Assembly: GCA_009809945.1 (NCBI GenBank)
Contig: WTPW01000499.1
Span: 120,302-184,301 of the forward strand
Source: Gigaspora margarita
Lineage: Eukaryota; Glomeromycota; Glomeromycetes; Diversisporales; Gigasporaceae
DNA length: 64,000 bases
Reading direction: 5' to 3'
In this document: in pieces, positions 10,875 to 22,110 of the stretch
How the letters are laid out: each line of letters starts with the position of its first letter
Numbering within the stretch: position 1 is the first letter of the stretch
Made by a program: the position numbers and the translations under genes
Notes under the pieces: model-generated
Told to the model about the DNA's origin: nothing
Seen by the model: only the letters and a program-made list of their open reading frames with translations
Database searches by the model: none

Positions 10875-13727
10875 TGCCCACCAAGAATTTTGAACCCTGT
10901 TCAGTTATTGATTGTATGAATACTAATGTTAAATTTCGTATATTTACAGAGCTTGTATATGAAAATGCTGCATTAAAAGAACATCAAAGGCATATTCTTA
11001 CCTTGAAGTTGGGAAACAACTTTGCTATTCACATTATTGTAAACTTGTAGAGCTATATGAATACAAATCCAAAAAATATATTCAAAGAGAAAATATGCTA
11101 GATCCAATGCTAATAGATGTGGATCTCATATCAAACAATATCTTAGAGCCAATTAACCTCTTATTGAATAATGTATTTTAGAGTTAATTTTTTTTTCTAT
11201 TTATAAATTATTGTATTTTTTATAAATTTATTTTATTTTTAATAAATAGAATACATTCGCTTCAAGTGTAGATATGTTAACAAAAGCATTATACTACCAA
11301 CAATGTCATGAATGTACTAGTTTGGAATTAGACCCAGTAAATTTTGAATGAATGATTGAAACTATTAATTCAGGTCTTAAGGGTTTTTTAATTACATGGC
11401 AAATGCAATTATTTTGAAAGAATGCTCAGCTTATAATCTAAGTGAGGCTAAAAAATTAGTGGTTGGGTTGTGTTATTTAATTGCAGGTTTGCACAATAAA
11501 TTTGTTAACCAACATAAATTAGAAGTCGAGTTATATTTAAGAGTGTCAGGTGTGACGTAGGAGCATTGACACAATATCAGGCCTTGGATATTAGTAGTAT
11601 ATTAGTCATGTGCTAAAACAGTGAATATGTATTAAAAAAAAGTTCAAAAAGAATATTCACCAAAAAATTGAATATTATTTTTTAGAGCATGTAATATTAA
11701 ATTATATTTTTGCATAATATTAGTATTTTTATTTAATATTAATACAGTATATTAATAAAGTACAATTGTATTTTTATTAGAATAATTTTCATGTTTATAA
11801 TATTGACAACTATCATTCTATTTACGAGAACTGTAGGCCTAATACAGTATCAACCTCAACAGCAAACTATTTTACTACTTGTGTAGCAAAACCAATTATA
11901 GAGTGTTCTTTCTACCACTTGTGTTTAATGAAGTATTAGTTCACAATTACTAAATATAGAAGCATCATGGGTTTGTTGGTGCCTAATTAATCAATAAATG
12001 AAAATATTCAATATTTTATACTCAGATTATCAGCAATTACAAGATCATTTGGTTAATAATAGTTTTGATCTGATTGAATTGTTAACAATATATAGTTATG
12101 TGCAGTGTTTAAAATTCAATGTTCTCAGTTCTCAAAGAGCATTATACAATTTTTGAGAATATAAATTATTAAAATATGTTCTCTATTTGAGAACATTCAA
12201 AAAATTCTTTTAATATTAAAAAAATTTTAATTTCCCTATATAAAGAACATTAAAATTTTACTGAGAACATTAAGGAATTAAAAATGTTCTTTTTGAGAAC
12301 ATAAAACCAAATTTGAATTTTAAACACTGATTATGTGGATAATATAGAGGAACATAAGGAGGCGCATTCAATTTAAGGGCTTCAACTCTTAGGAATTAAA
12401 GAGCAAAGTTTACATACTGTACAAGATTATGCTAATGTATTAAATCTTATACTATTAATAAATAACAAGATACAATATTTGAATAGGTAGTTTGTACCAA
12501 TTCTTGCAAACTGGCCCAGTTAGATTTTTATTAGAAAAGCCTTGTACATGTGAATATTACCTGAGACTTCTTTTTTACAACAAATTGAGTCTTTTTGCCT
12601 ATCTTAGGCCTGCTTTATGTGTTGCTTAATAGTAGAGAACAAGTCCTTATAATATAACCTTTTTTTAAAAAAAATTATTCCATTATGTGTTTTGTAAGAA
12701 TAAAGTATTAGCAAAAAAACCTCATCCTTGGAGGATAAAGCTCCTATTAGAACTCGCATTTAATGGTTGGTCAAAAATCAAAGACAAAATTATCAAAAAA
12801 TTTGGCCAAATTTGCAAAAATGTCAAGTATCAAACCATAATAGACCTGCTTGACAATTTAGTTCCTGCTATACTCGATGTCTATGCAATTCTGTTTCAAT
12901 CAGGTAAATATAATGAATACATAGAGGCAATTTTTTGTATCTGGACATTCACTTTGCGCTGGAAGCAAAAAAATTACAACAAAGCGCTTCTCGTATTCTT
13001 ATCAGATGTGTTTTACTAGAGTATTACGAACCACCCTTTTTTTAACATATTACAGCATCATTCAACAAGTTTTAATGAGTATTATATAGAAATGTACATA
13101 GTAAAATCTGTGCCAACACCTCTCAAAATGCATCAGTAGATAGCATTATAAAGCAAGCCTACTTTATTATGAATCACGATTCTACATTTAAAAACACCTA
13201 TTGCAAAACATGACGATACCTTATGCTATGTAACTATTAAATTTTCTCTATGATAAAATGGCACTTTTTTTATTACAACATTTACAAAACATTTTTTACA
13301 ACTGTGAAAGAAGTATTCCAAGACTGCAAAAAATCAAAACACCAATGACATACTATTTTGCTGCCTTAAAAAAGATGTAGACCTGTGACACCTTTCAATA
13401 GCTTACAGCACAGCACATCCTCCCTGTTCAGAATTATGTGATTCTTGTAGACATTTGCTTATTAATAATAATAGTATGGTATTTGCTTGTGGGCACAGTT
13501 ATCATATTGATTGTTATTATGAAAAATGTACTCATTGTGAAGAGTTTTATAAAAAAGGAATTTTTAAAAATGTTCAAAAGTTTTTAACCTGAATTGAAAA
13601 AGAAGAAGATAAACTTACCAAAGAAGAAATTGATGATGATGAAAATGATGTGAAAAGTTAGAAGAAAAAGTCTGAAGATGTAGAAGAATTAGATCTCTCA
13701 TCTAAGTTGATAGCAGAAATAAATTAA
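10875..13727 (+). pseudogene. Decayed multi-copy-family gene with C-terminal RING-like zinc finger
   Basis: Collinear coding pieces on the + strand include QCHECTSLELDPVNF (about 11300), SEAKKLVVGLCYLIAGLHNK (about 11440), TIYSY...VDNIEEHKE either side of a MITE (about 12090 and 12335), and the open piece 12687-13019 (VLAKKPHPWRIKLLLELAFN, then IDLLDNLVPAILDVYAILFQ). Near 13437-13535 lies CDSCRHLL...FACGHSYHIDCYYEKCTHC, a C2-HH-C-C2 RING-like arrangement, and an acidic tail ends at about 13727. Internal stops and frame changes show decay. I believe from memory that this is a much-repeated Rhizophagus family of unknown function. It may be a domesticated or active DNA-transposon protein, but no catalytic motif was seen. 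Confidence 0.55.
12103..12329. mobile_element. hAT-like MITE inside the RING-family relic, 227 bp
   Basis: The TIR CAGTGTTTAAAATTCAA appears at both ends. Flanks GTTATGTG (12095-12102) and ATTATGTG (12330-12337) are an 8-bp target duplication with one mismatch. Removing element plus one flank rejoins the host coding text as TIYSY-VDNIEEHKE. The interior is built from GAACATTnnnAAAATT words in both orientations. Confidence 0.85.
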
Positions 13728-13885
13728 ATAGAATATTGGTAAATATAAAAAGAACAAGTAAATTTATTTGAACTAACCATTAGCCTATTTACTTTGAATT
13801 CTATTTTTTTTTCTTTAAAAAAAAATTAAGTCAAATATAAAGAAGCACCTGTAGATTTAACTGATTGAACCGAATAATGCATGGG

Positions 13886-14165
13886 CAGTGTTGTCATAGG
13901 ACAGCTTTGGTCAATAATTTGAACAATTTTGGACAATTTTGAACAATTAAATAAAGTAAAATTACTTAAAATTTTATTAAGATAACCTATTTTAATTTTA
14001 ACTGGAATGTGTTCAGCACTTAAAAAAATATATAGTTATATATTTTTTAGATAGATTTATTAATTATTAAAGCCTGAACAAGCTTTGGACAATCTTGGAC
14101 ATTTGGACAATTTTGGACATGGACAAGCCAAAAAAGGCTATGGACAGCCAAAATGTATAACACTA
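13886..14165. mobile_element. Probable hAT-like MITE, about 280 bp
   Basis: Ends CAGTGTTGTCATA and (complement) TAGTGTTATACAT, then GACAGC/GGCTGTCC further in. Flanks GCATGGG and GCTTGGG could be a 7-bp duplication with one mismatch. The interior repeats TGGACAATTTTGGAC. Confidence 0.6.
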
Positions 14166-14427
14166 GCTTGGGTATGGGCATTAAGAATTGAGGAGAAACT
14201 TGTCAACTAATATGTAGATATAAAGAAACATTTATAGGTTTATCCAAATCATTAAAGCTTAAACCAAATAAAGAATCTGGTTTAAAATTTCATAAAAGTA
14301 AATTTAATAAAGAATTGACACAATCGCCTGCGAAGGCTTGAAATTAATTGCAAAAGAACAAACTATTACTATTTGTAAGAAAACCTATGTCTAATAAAAG
14401 TCACATGATCATGAGATGCGTGAGATG

Positions 14428-14608
14428 AGGACCCTGGATAATTCTAATGTAGGTGGTATGCCTAAACTGGACATTTTTCTGGGCCAAACTCGTCTAAATT
14501 CTGGTCAAAATTAAAATTAAATTTAATTTTGACCAGAACTTAGATGAGTTTGGCCCAAAAAAATGTCTGTTTAAGCATACCACCTACCTTAGAATTATCT
14601 GGGGTCCT
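14428..14608. mobile_element. hAT-like fold-back MITE with AGGACCC ends, 181 bp
   Basis: Almost the whole element is one inverted repeat (AGGACCCTGGATAATTCTAA and GTAGGTGGTATGCCTAAAC from each side, meeting near 14518). The perfect 8-bp target duplication GTGAGATG lies at 14420-14427 and 14609-14616. It shares terminal AGGACCC with 8562-8737 but has a different interior. Confidence 0.9.
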
Positions 14609-14616
14609 GTGAGATG

Positions 14617-15841
14617 CGTTTTGATAAAAGCTTACATTGCAGCCATAGAACATCCCAGCAAAGTTTTTAGGAATTAGATGATTTTTTGTTAAGTTGTCAT
14701 ATGATGTACTCCTATTTCTTATATTTTTTGATATAAAACATCTTGTGTAACCCTCATGCATAAATCGAATTTTCTGTCATGCTAACTCAAATAAAATTAT
14801 TTTTATTTATACATTATAATCATAATATTGATATGTATTAAAATATAATAAATAATAAATAATATTTAAATAGAGGACGAAATATAGATTATTTAAAAAG
14901 CATTATCCTCCAAAGAAATTCTCAAAACCTAATTTAAAACTACTTATTGTTTATTGTAATTATGGAAACCTGCTAGATGATATGTTATATAAGTTGTAGG
15001 TTATTATAATTGTCACTACCCCCAAAATATCAAACAGTACAGTTTTTAGAAAAGTATTCTTACTAATCTGAAATGTTTATATTTGTCAACTAAAAAATAT
15101 AAAATATTATTAACATGCATATATTTACTTCTAATTTATATTTTATAAGTCTTTTCTATTCCAATGATTTCTATATTTATTATAAGTTTTCTGCTTGCAA
15201 GATCAAAACCTTTACCAAAATATAAAATATGTCCAAAATTTGTAAAATATAAAATCGAATATTCTGGATATTTTACAAACTTAAAATAGAATTATTAAAA
15301 TTCTTATTTTTGAGTGAGAAAATAAAGCTATCTTTATAATATGGTACAGATGGCTTTAACTCTGTACAAAAAATGGCTTTACAAAAAATGCTACTCCTCT
15401 TTTAAAAATTTATAATATGCAAAACTAATCCACAAGTTTTGTTCTTTATGACCTAAAGAATAAAACTTGTGGTTTAGATTTTAATTTAAAGCTAAACTGA
15501 TAGAGTAGTAGCCTTTTAAAATTTAAAACTTTATTAATAAATTGCAAAAATGTGAACATATATGTTTTTTAATTTAAGCCAATCAGAATGCACTAATACA
15601 GTCACGTGATTCACTTTTCAGGCTGCAAAAAAAATTTTCCAAATTTTTTCTCAAGAAACATAAATTTCGCTCCCTAAAAAAAAAAAAAAAAAAGGAAAAA
15701 CGAGCTATTTGATTGGCTTATCTTGTATCACATGATCTTCAGAAAAGTGAACAAAGTCACGTGATTTCAGAGTTAAAGTCATTGGCACCATATTTATATT
15801 CACTTCTTATATGTAGTTTAACCCAAACAATTGGATTATAT
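14617..15841. other. 1.2 kb spacer, no gene supported
   Basis: A 73-codon reverse frame starting near 14761 runs into the MITE and has no recognised domain. A run of about 18 A lies near 15676-15693. TCACGTGATT occurs near 15601 and again near 15757, CACATGATCTTC lies between them, and no regulatory role can be claimed. Confidence 0.4.
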
Positions 15842-16157
15842 CTACCAAGTTATAACTATAACAAGGTTCATTTGCTTATAGCATAAGTTACAGAATGAAT
15901 CAGCTATAAAACTATCCCTTGTTCCATAAAGAAGTAATTTAACCTCATATGGATGATGTGTTATATAATAGGTATAACTTATCAACCCTTGAAGAAATTT
16001 GATTGCATATGCTTCACTAATAATCAAAGAAAATTGTGCAGTTATTCTTGTAGATGATAAAATTTCACAAGGTGGAAGTATAATCGATGATATTTGTCGA
16101 CTTGGTGGACATAAATTTTATTGATATATCAACCCAAAGATTTTTCTAAAATTTGCA
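15842..16157 (-). pseudogene. BTB-BACK-TLDc gene, truncated TLDc part
   Basis: The reverse strand encodes YYITHHPYEVKLLLYGTRDS and SFCNLCYKQMNLVIVI, the TLDc pattern NNPYEFKLLLRGSRDGF...SFWNLCDKQTNLVLVIKV. It is preceded by a linker with PPSRQISSIILPP and an IISEAYA segment (usual II-NEAHA-EIASW). The 5' side ends at about 16157, exactly where segmental-duplication copy 2 begins. The arriving duplicate therefore appears to have cut this gene. Confidence 0.65.
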
Positions 16158-16610
16158 GGGTCACAAAACAAGAACATTAGTGCTTATTTACTATGACGAA
16201 CAAATCATTTCATTCTCATTGATTTAGTTAGTGAGTATATAGAACATTTAATAATTTTACTACATTATAACAACAAAACAAGATCACAAAACAAGAACTT
16301 AATATTTATTTACCATTACATACAAATCATTTCATTCACATTAATTTAGTCAGCGAGTATAAAGAACGTTTAATAATTCTACTATATAATAACAGCAAAA
16401 AAGTCACAAAACAAGAACATAAATACTTATTTACCATTACGTACAAATCATTTTATTCACATTAATCATTTCATTCAGTGGGTAAGTATAAAGAACATTT
16501 AATAATTTTCTGCTTAAAAACAACAAAACAAGATAACAAAACAAAAACATAAATACATATTTACCATTACATATAAATCATTTCATTTGCTTCAATTTAG
16601 TCAGTAAATA
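16158..16610 (+). repeat. Minisatellite array B, about four units
   Basis: Same family and orientation as array A. CAAATCATTTCATT landmarks begin near 16200, 16322, 16442 and 16564. The unit order matches the last four units of array A, so it was duplicated together with the kinase. Confidence 0.85.
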
Positions 16611-16648
16611 TAAATCTTATTTACACTTGATCTAAGTTTTAAAAGCAC

Positions 16649-17736
16649 AGGTGCAAAATAAAACATTATATATTATATGTGTATAGATCTTCTAAATATG
16701 GAAAATGTGCACATTGTAATGAAAATAACACGCAACCAGCATGGTGTATATCATGTGATCCTGATAAAACAACAAGATGGGCAAGTAGAAATAAGGATAT
16801 TGACGATATTGTAAAAACGTTCCAACTTAGAGCCATCAAGTTTGAAGATGCGATTGAGTGGATTCCATTTGATAGATTATCTAGTGTCGAAGAAATTAGT
16901 AATGGAGGATTTGGATCCATATACAAAGCAACCTGGTTGGACAGTATAAGAAAAGTTGAAAAAATTAATGACGGTACCTACAAAAGAGTGCGTAAAACAT
17001 CCAGCATCATTGCGCTTAAGACCTTGTCGAGAGGTTCTTTAAAAGAAGTGAGTTAAATTGTTATTTGTTTAGTTATTAGTTAAATAATAATTCATTTAAT
17101 TTATTTTTTTTAATTAATTCATTTATAAAGTTTGAAAATCATATGAAATGTAATTTACTTAATAGTAAGCTTAAGATATATGGATTAACTCAAAATAGTA
17201 AAAATGAATACTTTACGGTACTTCAATATGCTGATAGTAGAAATCTTCATAAGTTTTTAAGAACAAAATTTCAAGAAGTTACCTGGAAGACTAAATTAAA
17301 ACTACTTGTTGATATTTCTTTAGATTTATATTGGATTCATTCTGCAGGGTATATTCATGCAGACTTTCATAGTGGAAATATCTTGCAAGACCAACATATT
17401 AGCACAACTCTGCAATCTTACATTGCAGATCTAGAAGGTGAAATTTATAGAGTTATGCCTTATGTAGATCCTGAAGTATTATTAGGTCAAAAGATTACAA
17501 AAGCTGCAGATATTTATGTGTTTGGAGTTATTATGTTAGAGATGTCAACTGGACAAAGGCCATTTGATGGTCAGGAATTTGATCACATACTTGCAGTAAA
17601 GATTTGCAATGGATTAAAACCAGAATTTGCTCCTGGAACTCCAGACACTTATATTGAATTGGCTAATCAATGCCTTGACTTGAATCCTCAGAAAAGACCT
17701 GCTGCTATTGAAATTTATAATATGATTCAAAAATGA
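16649..17736 (+). pseudogene. Protein kinase, copy 2, activation segment deleted
   Basis: Exon 1 encodes YRSSKYGKCAHCNENNTQPA, CISCDP and EWIPFDRLSSVEEISNGGFG. The intron 17048-17130 (GTGAGT...AAAG, 83 bp) is at the same site as in copy 1, and exon 2 runs 17131-17736. Compared with copy 1, the glycine loop is SNGGFGSI, APE has become DPE, and IADLGLSKK...EGEIYG is shortened to IADLEGEIYR. This removes about 14 residues of the activation segment, including the DLG glycine, while HADFHSGNIL remains. A TGA at 17734 stands where copy 1 has the Trp of ENWNKS. Coding-like sequence continues behind it to about 18014 (KKQFLDADKIVKILPL, SRSLDFVEMPNSKY). It may be a pseudokinase, but is more likely a dying gene. 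Confidence 0.75.
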
Positions 17737-18103
17737 AATAGAAGCATAGAAAATTCTGATGATACTAGTAAAATTAAAAAGCAATTCTTAGATGCAGATA
17801 AAATAGTCAAAATATTGCCACTTAGCTTAACAAAACATTCAGATTTTATGTATACTAGCAAAATAATCAATACCAAGAAAATATTGATTGAGATTAATGG
17901 TATTTATTTTAAAAAGTTATTTATACTTTATTGAATTTTATTGAGATTAATTTTAATCATTTTTTAGCAAGTAGATCTTTGGATTTTGTTGAAATGCCTA
18001 ATAGTAAATATTAAGTTAATTTATTTATAATCCAATTTATTGATTATTATTTATTTTAAAATAATATTTAAATTATTAGATTTATAATAAAATTTACCAA
18101 TTA

Positions 18104-18329
18104 GGCCATACAAATTTAATTACTTGGTTTTCATAACACGAAACTTTTTAATTGACCCAGCCGGCCAGCTTTTTTTTTTAAAATTTCATATATAAAATTT
18201 TACAAAATTATAAAAAATTTTTTTTAAAATTCCACCCGGTTATTAAAACATATAAAAAAAATTTTTTAGAAGTATACAAATTTTGACCCGGCTGGGTTAT
18301 GAAAACCAATTGATTAATTTTGTATGGTC
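18104..18329. mobile_element. PIF/Harbinger-like MITE, 226 bp, TTA target duplication
   Basis: The TIR GGCCATACAAATTTAATTAC pairs with the complement GACCATACAAAATTAATCAA, and an inner pair CCCAGCCGG/CCGGCTGGG follows. TTA flanks both ends (18101-18103, 18330-18332). The matching place in duplicate 1 (near 3948-3962, ACCAATTATATAAAT) is an empty site with a single TTA, so the boundaries are exact and the insertion is younger than the duplication. Confidence 0.92.
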
Positions 18330-18749
18330 TTATATAAATATTTAATTGTTATTGTTGTAATTATATAGTATAATAACTATTTCTATTAATATACAATAAA
18401 ATTAAGTTAAAATTGAAATATTTTTTACTTAAACTGGCAAAATTTAATAGATATTTCTATCAAAGATAATTTTTATTGCTAAATAAAAAATAGTTACTTA
18501 TAGTCAACTGCAAATAATATTAAAATTGCTAATATGGATGTTTAATAAAGTTTATTTAAAATATTACCCTATAATATACTAATACATTACATTATATAAG
18601 AATAATAGGGGTCTTTCAATAGTAAGTATTGTGGTCAAATAGAATATATTACAATCTAGTAATTTAATATTGGATAAATTTTATACGTTTCAATTTATTT
18701 CAAAGAGAAAAGTCAAATAGTATAAAAATTTTTTAGAAAAATCTTTTAT

Positions 18750-19245
18750 ATATTTGCTAGTATCATTGTACATTATATATAATATCCTCAGCAAGCATTT
18801 GAAAATAATTGATAAGACAACCAACCAATTTTTTAAAGTATTCTTCAAGGTAAGATAATTTTTATTATTCCAAATTTTAAGATATGAAAGGAGATCTGAA
18901 TTTTGAGCAATCTCTATTCAATAACATGTTTTTAAGCTTTACTTTATGTATCTGTAAGTCATCATGTTTATTAATAAAAATCAATCTATTTTCTTTAATA
19001 GAAGTAAAATCTTCAGATCAAAAATATTATTAGGATAATTTATAATATTTTTATTGCACTATTTTTTAAATTTATAAAGTTTATCTTTTTGAAAACTTTT
19101 TGAAAACTTTTTTGGTTAACATGGAATAAATAAATATAATTAAAGTCAAGCCAACTTAATTTAATTAGATAAGTTTCAAGAATCTTGACAAATTCATTAA
19201 GGAGAAACTCATAAGCAACAAGAGTAAGCTCAAAAATAAATGTCT
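18750..19245 (-). pseudogene. BTB-BACK relic (duplicate copy 2)
   Basis: Diverged duplicate of 4385-4870 with the same order of BACK-like fragments and further decay, including a small local duplication near 19097-19113 (TTTTTGAAAAC twice). Confidence 0.45.
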
Positions 19246-19344
19246 TTCAAAATTTTCTAGTAAACATTAGTAATTGTATCTGGGTTGTGTATCAATAGAT
19301 TATCTATTAGGTTACTATAATTGGGCTGTGAATATCATGGGTTA

Positions 19345-19450
19345 TTTTGCAGAAAAAAGTCTATTTTTGTTATTCAGCAGAAATTGATAGCTTATTTTGG
19401 TTATTCAGCAAAAAATGGTAGTCTATTTGGGTTATTTGGCAAAAATAGTT
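19345..19450. repeat. Short degenerate tandem repeat, about 3.5 units of 31 bp
   Basis: Units begin TTATTTTGCAGAAA, TTATTCAGCAGAAA, TTATTCAGCAAAAA and TTATTTGGCAAAAA, each followed by a TAGTCTATTT-like stretch. Confidence 0.6.
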
Positions 19451-19594
19451 CTTGTGTTACAAAAATGATGGTCATATAATTTTATCAACTAGCTGAGGCT
19501 TTGCTGGTCAAAGCATATAATTTAGGTTCCTGGATTTTTAAAATTCTAATACTGGTAAATCATATAAAGAAGGCACCCAGGTTTTCAAAATTCT

Positions 19595-19870
19595 ATAGTA
19601 TTTATTATAGCTGCTTTCATAATTCCTAAAACACCTGATAAAAATTGACTAAAAGATGTTCTGGCTGATTCGATTAAGTTTGTGATTTCAGTAAGTGCTA
19701 ATATTAAAAATACAGTATTTACCTGATCTCATATAAATTATGAACAGTACGTACACATATATATTATGGAATCTATTATGCTAAATTACAAACTTGATTG
19801 AATTGGCCAGAATATCATTCGATCGATTTTTATTAGGAATTATAAAAATAGCTGTAAATCATATAAATTC
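19595..19870. mobile_element. Imperfect inverted repeat, possible old MITE
   Basis: The left arm (TCATAATTCCTAAAACACCT ... TTCTGGCTGATTCGATTAAG ... TTTGTGATTT) pairs with the complement of the right arm (TATAATTCCTAATAAAAATC ... TTCTGGCCAATTCAATCAAG ... TTTGTAATTT). No target duplication could be fixed. Confidence 0.5.
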
Positions 19871-20071
19871 TGGATTTAAAAATTTTATTTATTGATAAAA
19901 TATGACAAGCCCATATTTTTGCAGAATGAAGCAATTAATCAATATAACTATCCCATCCATACATTATTAATAAAATATATTGACTATATACATCTAATTT
20001 ATGTTAACATGCTCTTCCGTTATATAATAATTCTTAATTATAGAGACACTAGAAGTATCCTTGTTATCTTC

Positions 20072-20287
20072 TCAAGGCTCACTAAAATTATCTTCATAAG
20101 GTTCATATGAATTATCTTTCTGAAACTCATACAAATTATCTGCCCAAGGTACTTTATAAATTTTTTGACGCCCACCAATTGTTAGGTTATGCTTCAAAGC
20201 ATTAGTGTGTAATATTAAATTTGCATTAGTAGTTTTGCATAATGGTTGATGAATTGGTTTTGTTAGGTTAGGATTTAGTGTAGACAC
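20072..20287 (-). CDS. Unrecognised 71-codon frame
   Basis: Starts MSTLNPNLTKPIHQPLC and ends in an acidic, tyrosine-containing repeat (YEFQKDNSYEPYEDNFSEP) in which the motif YExxxDNxxEP recurs. Its composition is less like random AT-rich sequence than neighbouring frames, so it may be an exon or a gene remnant. No homology is recognised and splice sites are not evident. Confidence 0.25.
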   Translation of the reverse strand: MSTLNPNLTKPIHQPLCKTTNANLILHTNALKHNLTIGGRQKIYKVPWADNLYEFQKDNSYEPYEDNFSEP

Positions 20288-21544
20288 TGGTTTGAATGAA
20301 GAAATTTTGGGCTAAAAAAATGTTAACATTTATATATGTATAATATAAATAAATTTCAATACATTGTTATCCTATATCTACTTCTTTAAAGATAGTAGGT
20401 AACTAGAACGACCTTAGGCTGTGATCACTTTGTGTAATCTCACTTGTTACTGTGATATATCTAAGTTGAAAGGTGTTTTTCAAGAAAACTTAACAAAGAA
20501 GATTTAAGGCAATTTGCAATTACGAAAGGGTCTACAATTAAAAGTATATGAAGATACTAGTAACTGTTTATTTTAAATAATAAATAATTATATTTATTAG
20601 TGAAAGAGTATGAAGACTCGATGTTGAACTTGGGGTCCACATCTGCTGCTTTTATACATTTTGATTTTTTACAAATGTAACGGACTATATCTATTACATG
20701 TGCAATAAATGCTATATCTACTACTAATAAAATATATAGTATAAATAGTATAAATAAAATATATAAATTAATAATATATGTTGAATAAATATAATATATA
20801 GAATATATGCTATAAATATGACATATTTTACAAATGCTACTAGTGACGCTTTTGCCCGCAGTAATCGCTTAACCAATCAGATTACAGATCACATGATTGA
20901 TCACTTATTGGTTCCGATCTTGTCATCCAGTGATCGTACAGGGATGAACTATAGCTCGTTGGAATCGTCTCAGTGAGCTGATTCGAATGGTAGTAGTTTA
21001 ATTTAATTTGGATCGGTGGATAAAGAGTTATGATCGATTTTATGATTTCTATAGGTCAACAACATACTCGTTTTGACTCCGTAATAACCACATCATCCTA
21101 TAAATAATTCAAAAATTTTAAATTAATGATATTTTTAATAAAAACAAGGCACTTGATACATTCAAAGGGAGCTAGCTATATATGTATTATAATATTTTAT
21201 ATAAATGCAGTTGATAAATAATGAACATATGAATATACAATCATATAATTGTAAAGTTGTATTTGAATAAATGTTAGCAATAGATATAAAACAATAATCA
21301 ATCAATATAAATTAAAAAGGCAATCAAGTTTGAACCAATAAAGGATAGCTCATTCTTGTTATGGTAGAATTCTGATATAATAGAGTTTTGAATTATGAAA
21401 TTATTAATTTTAACCAGAAATATATATATAGCATTCTCTTGATATTCAATATAGCATGAGCAAGTTGTAATTATTTGTTATTTGAATTTTTATATGCAAG
21501 AATATTTTTTTTATAGAATAAAAAATGTATAAATAATCATATAT
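20288..21544. other. Spacer with ATA-rich simple sequence, no gene
   Basis: An ATA/TATA-rich low-complexity patch lies around 20705-20825. Near 20880-21060 a less AT-rich patch includes TGATCACTTATTGG and TTGGAATCGTCTCAGTGAG. The latter resembles GAATCGTCTCATTGAG inside the element at 23249-24034 and may be an old relative. Confidence 0.4.
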
Positions 21545-21552
21545 ACTATAAT

Positions 21553-21633
21553 CAGGGACTGTCAAAAATTTGGATATCATTTATACAAATTTGGAAATCA
21601 TATAAATAATATCCAAATTTTTGACGGTCCCTG
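21553..21633. mobile_element. hAT-like fold-back MITE, 81 bp
   Basis: CAGGGACTGTCAAAAATTTG at the left pairs with the complement CAGGGACCGTCAAAAATTTG of the right, with almost no loop. The perfect 8-bp target duplication ACTATAAT lies at 21545-21552 and 21634-21641. Confidence 0.9.
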
Positions 21634-21641
21634 ACTATAAT

Positions 21642-22110
21642 TAACTGACAGTTCTTATAGCAAAATTTTCAAAAATTCTTTATAAAAATAACTTACAATA
21701 TTTTATACATACTTTATAGATATTTCTAATTTACACACAGGTGATTATCACCTATAGTCAATTTGCCAATTAAAATTCAGGATCAGGTATAACATGTAAA
21801 TTAATTTTTGTATAACAAAAACAAAGAAAAGTTTAAAAATTGTTAAAATTGCTTCTAACCTAAAAATTTGCCTATTAAACTACTTTTTTTTATGCATAAA
21901 AAAATTACTTGCTAATTTTATTATATATAAAGCTAATATTAAAAAAATTTAACTTTTATTTAGTAAAAATTGTTTACTTTTATTTATTTATTTAAATTAC
22001 AGGTGGTGAACATTAGTTATTTTCTACTTTATATAATAAATTTCTTTAAAAAATTTGTTATTTATCATAAAAGGTTATAAAGAAGCTTGCAAACATAAAT
22101 AATCATATAT
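21642..22110. other. Spacer, no gene seen
   Basis: AT-rich, nothing recognised. Confidence 0.35.

Larger units (their letters stand above)
16158..19283 (+). repeat. Segmental duplication, copy 2
   Basis: Collinear with 2001-4908, from the array through the kinase to TTAGTAATTGTATCTGGGTT. It is longer because of the MITE at 18104-18329. Confidence 0.9.
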
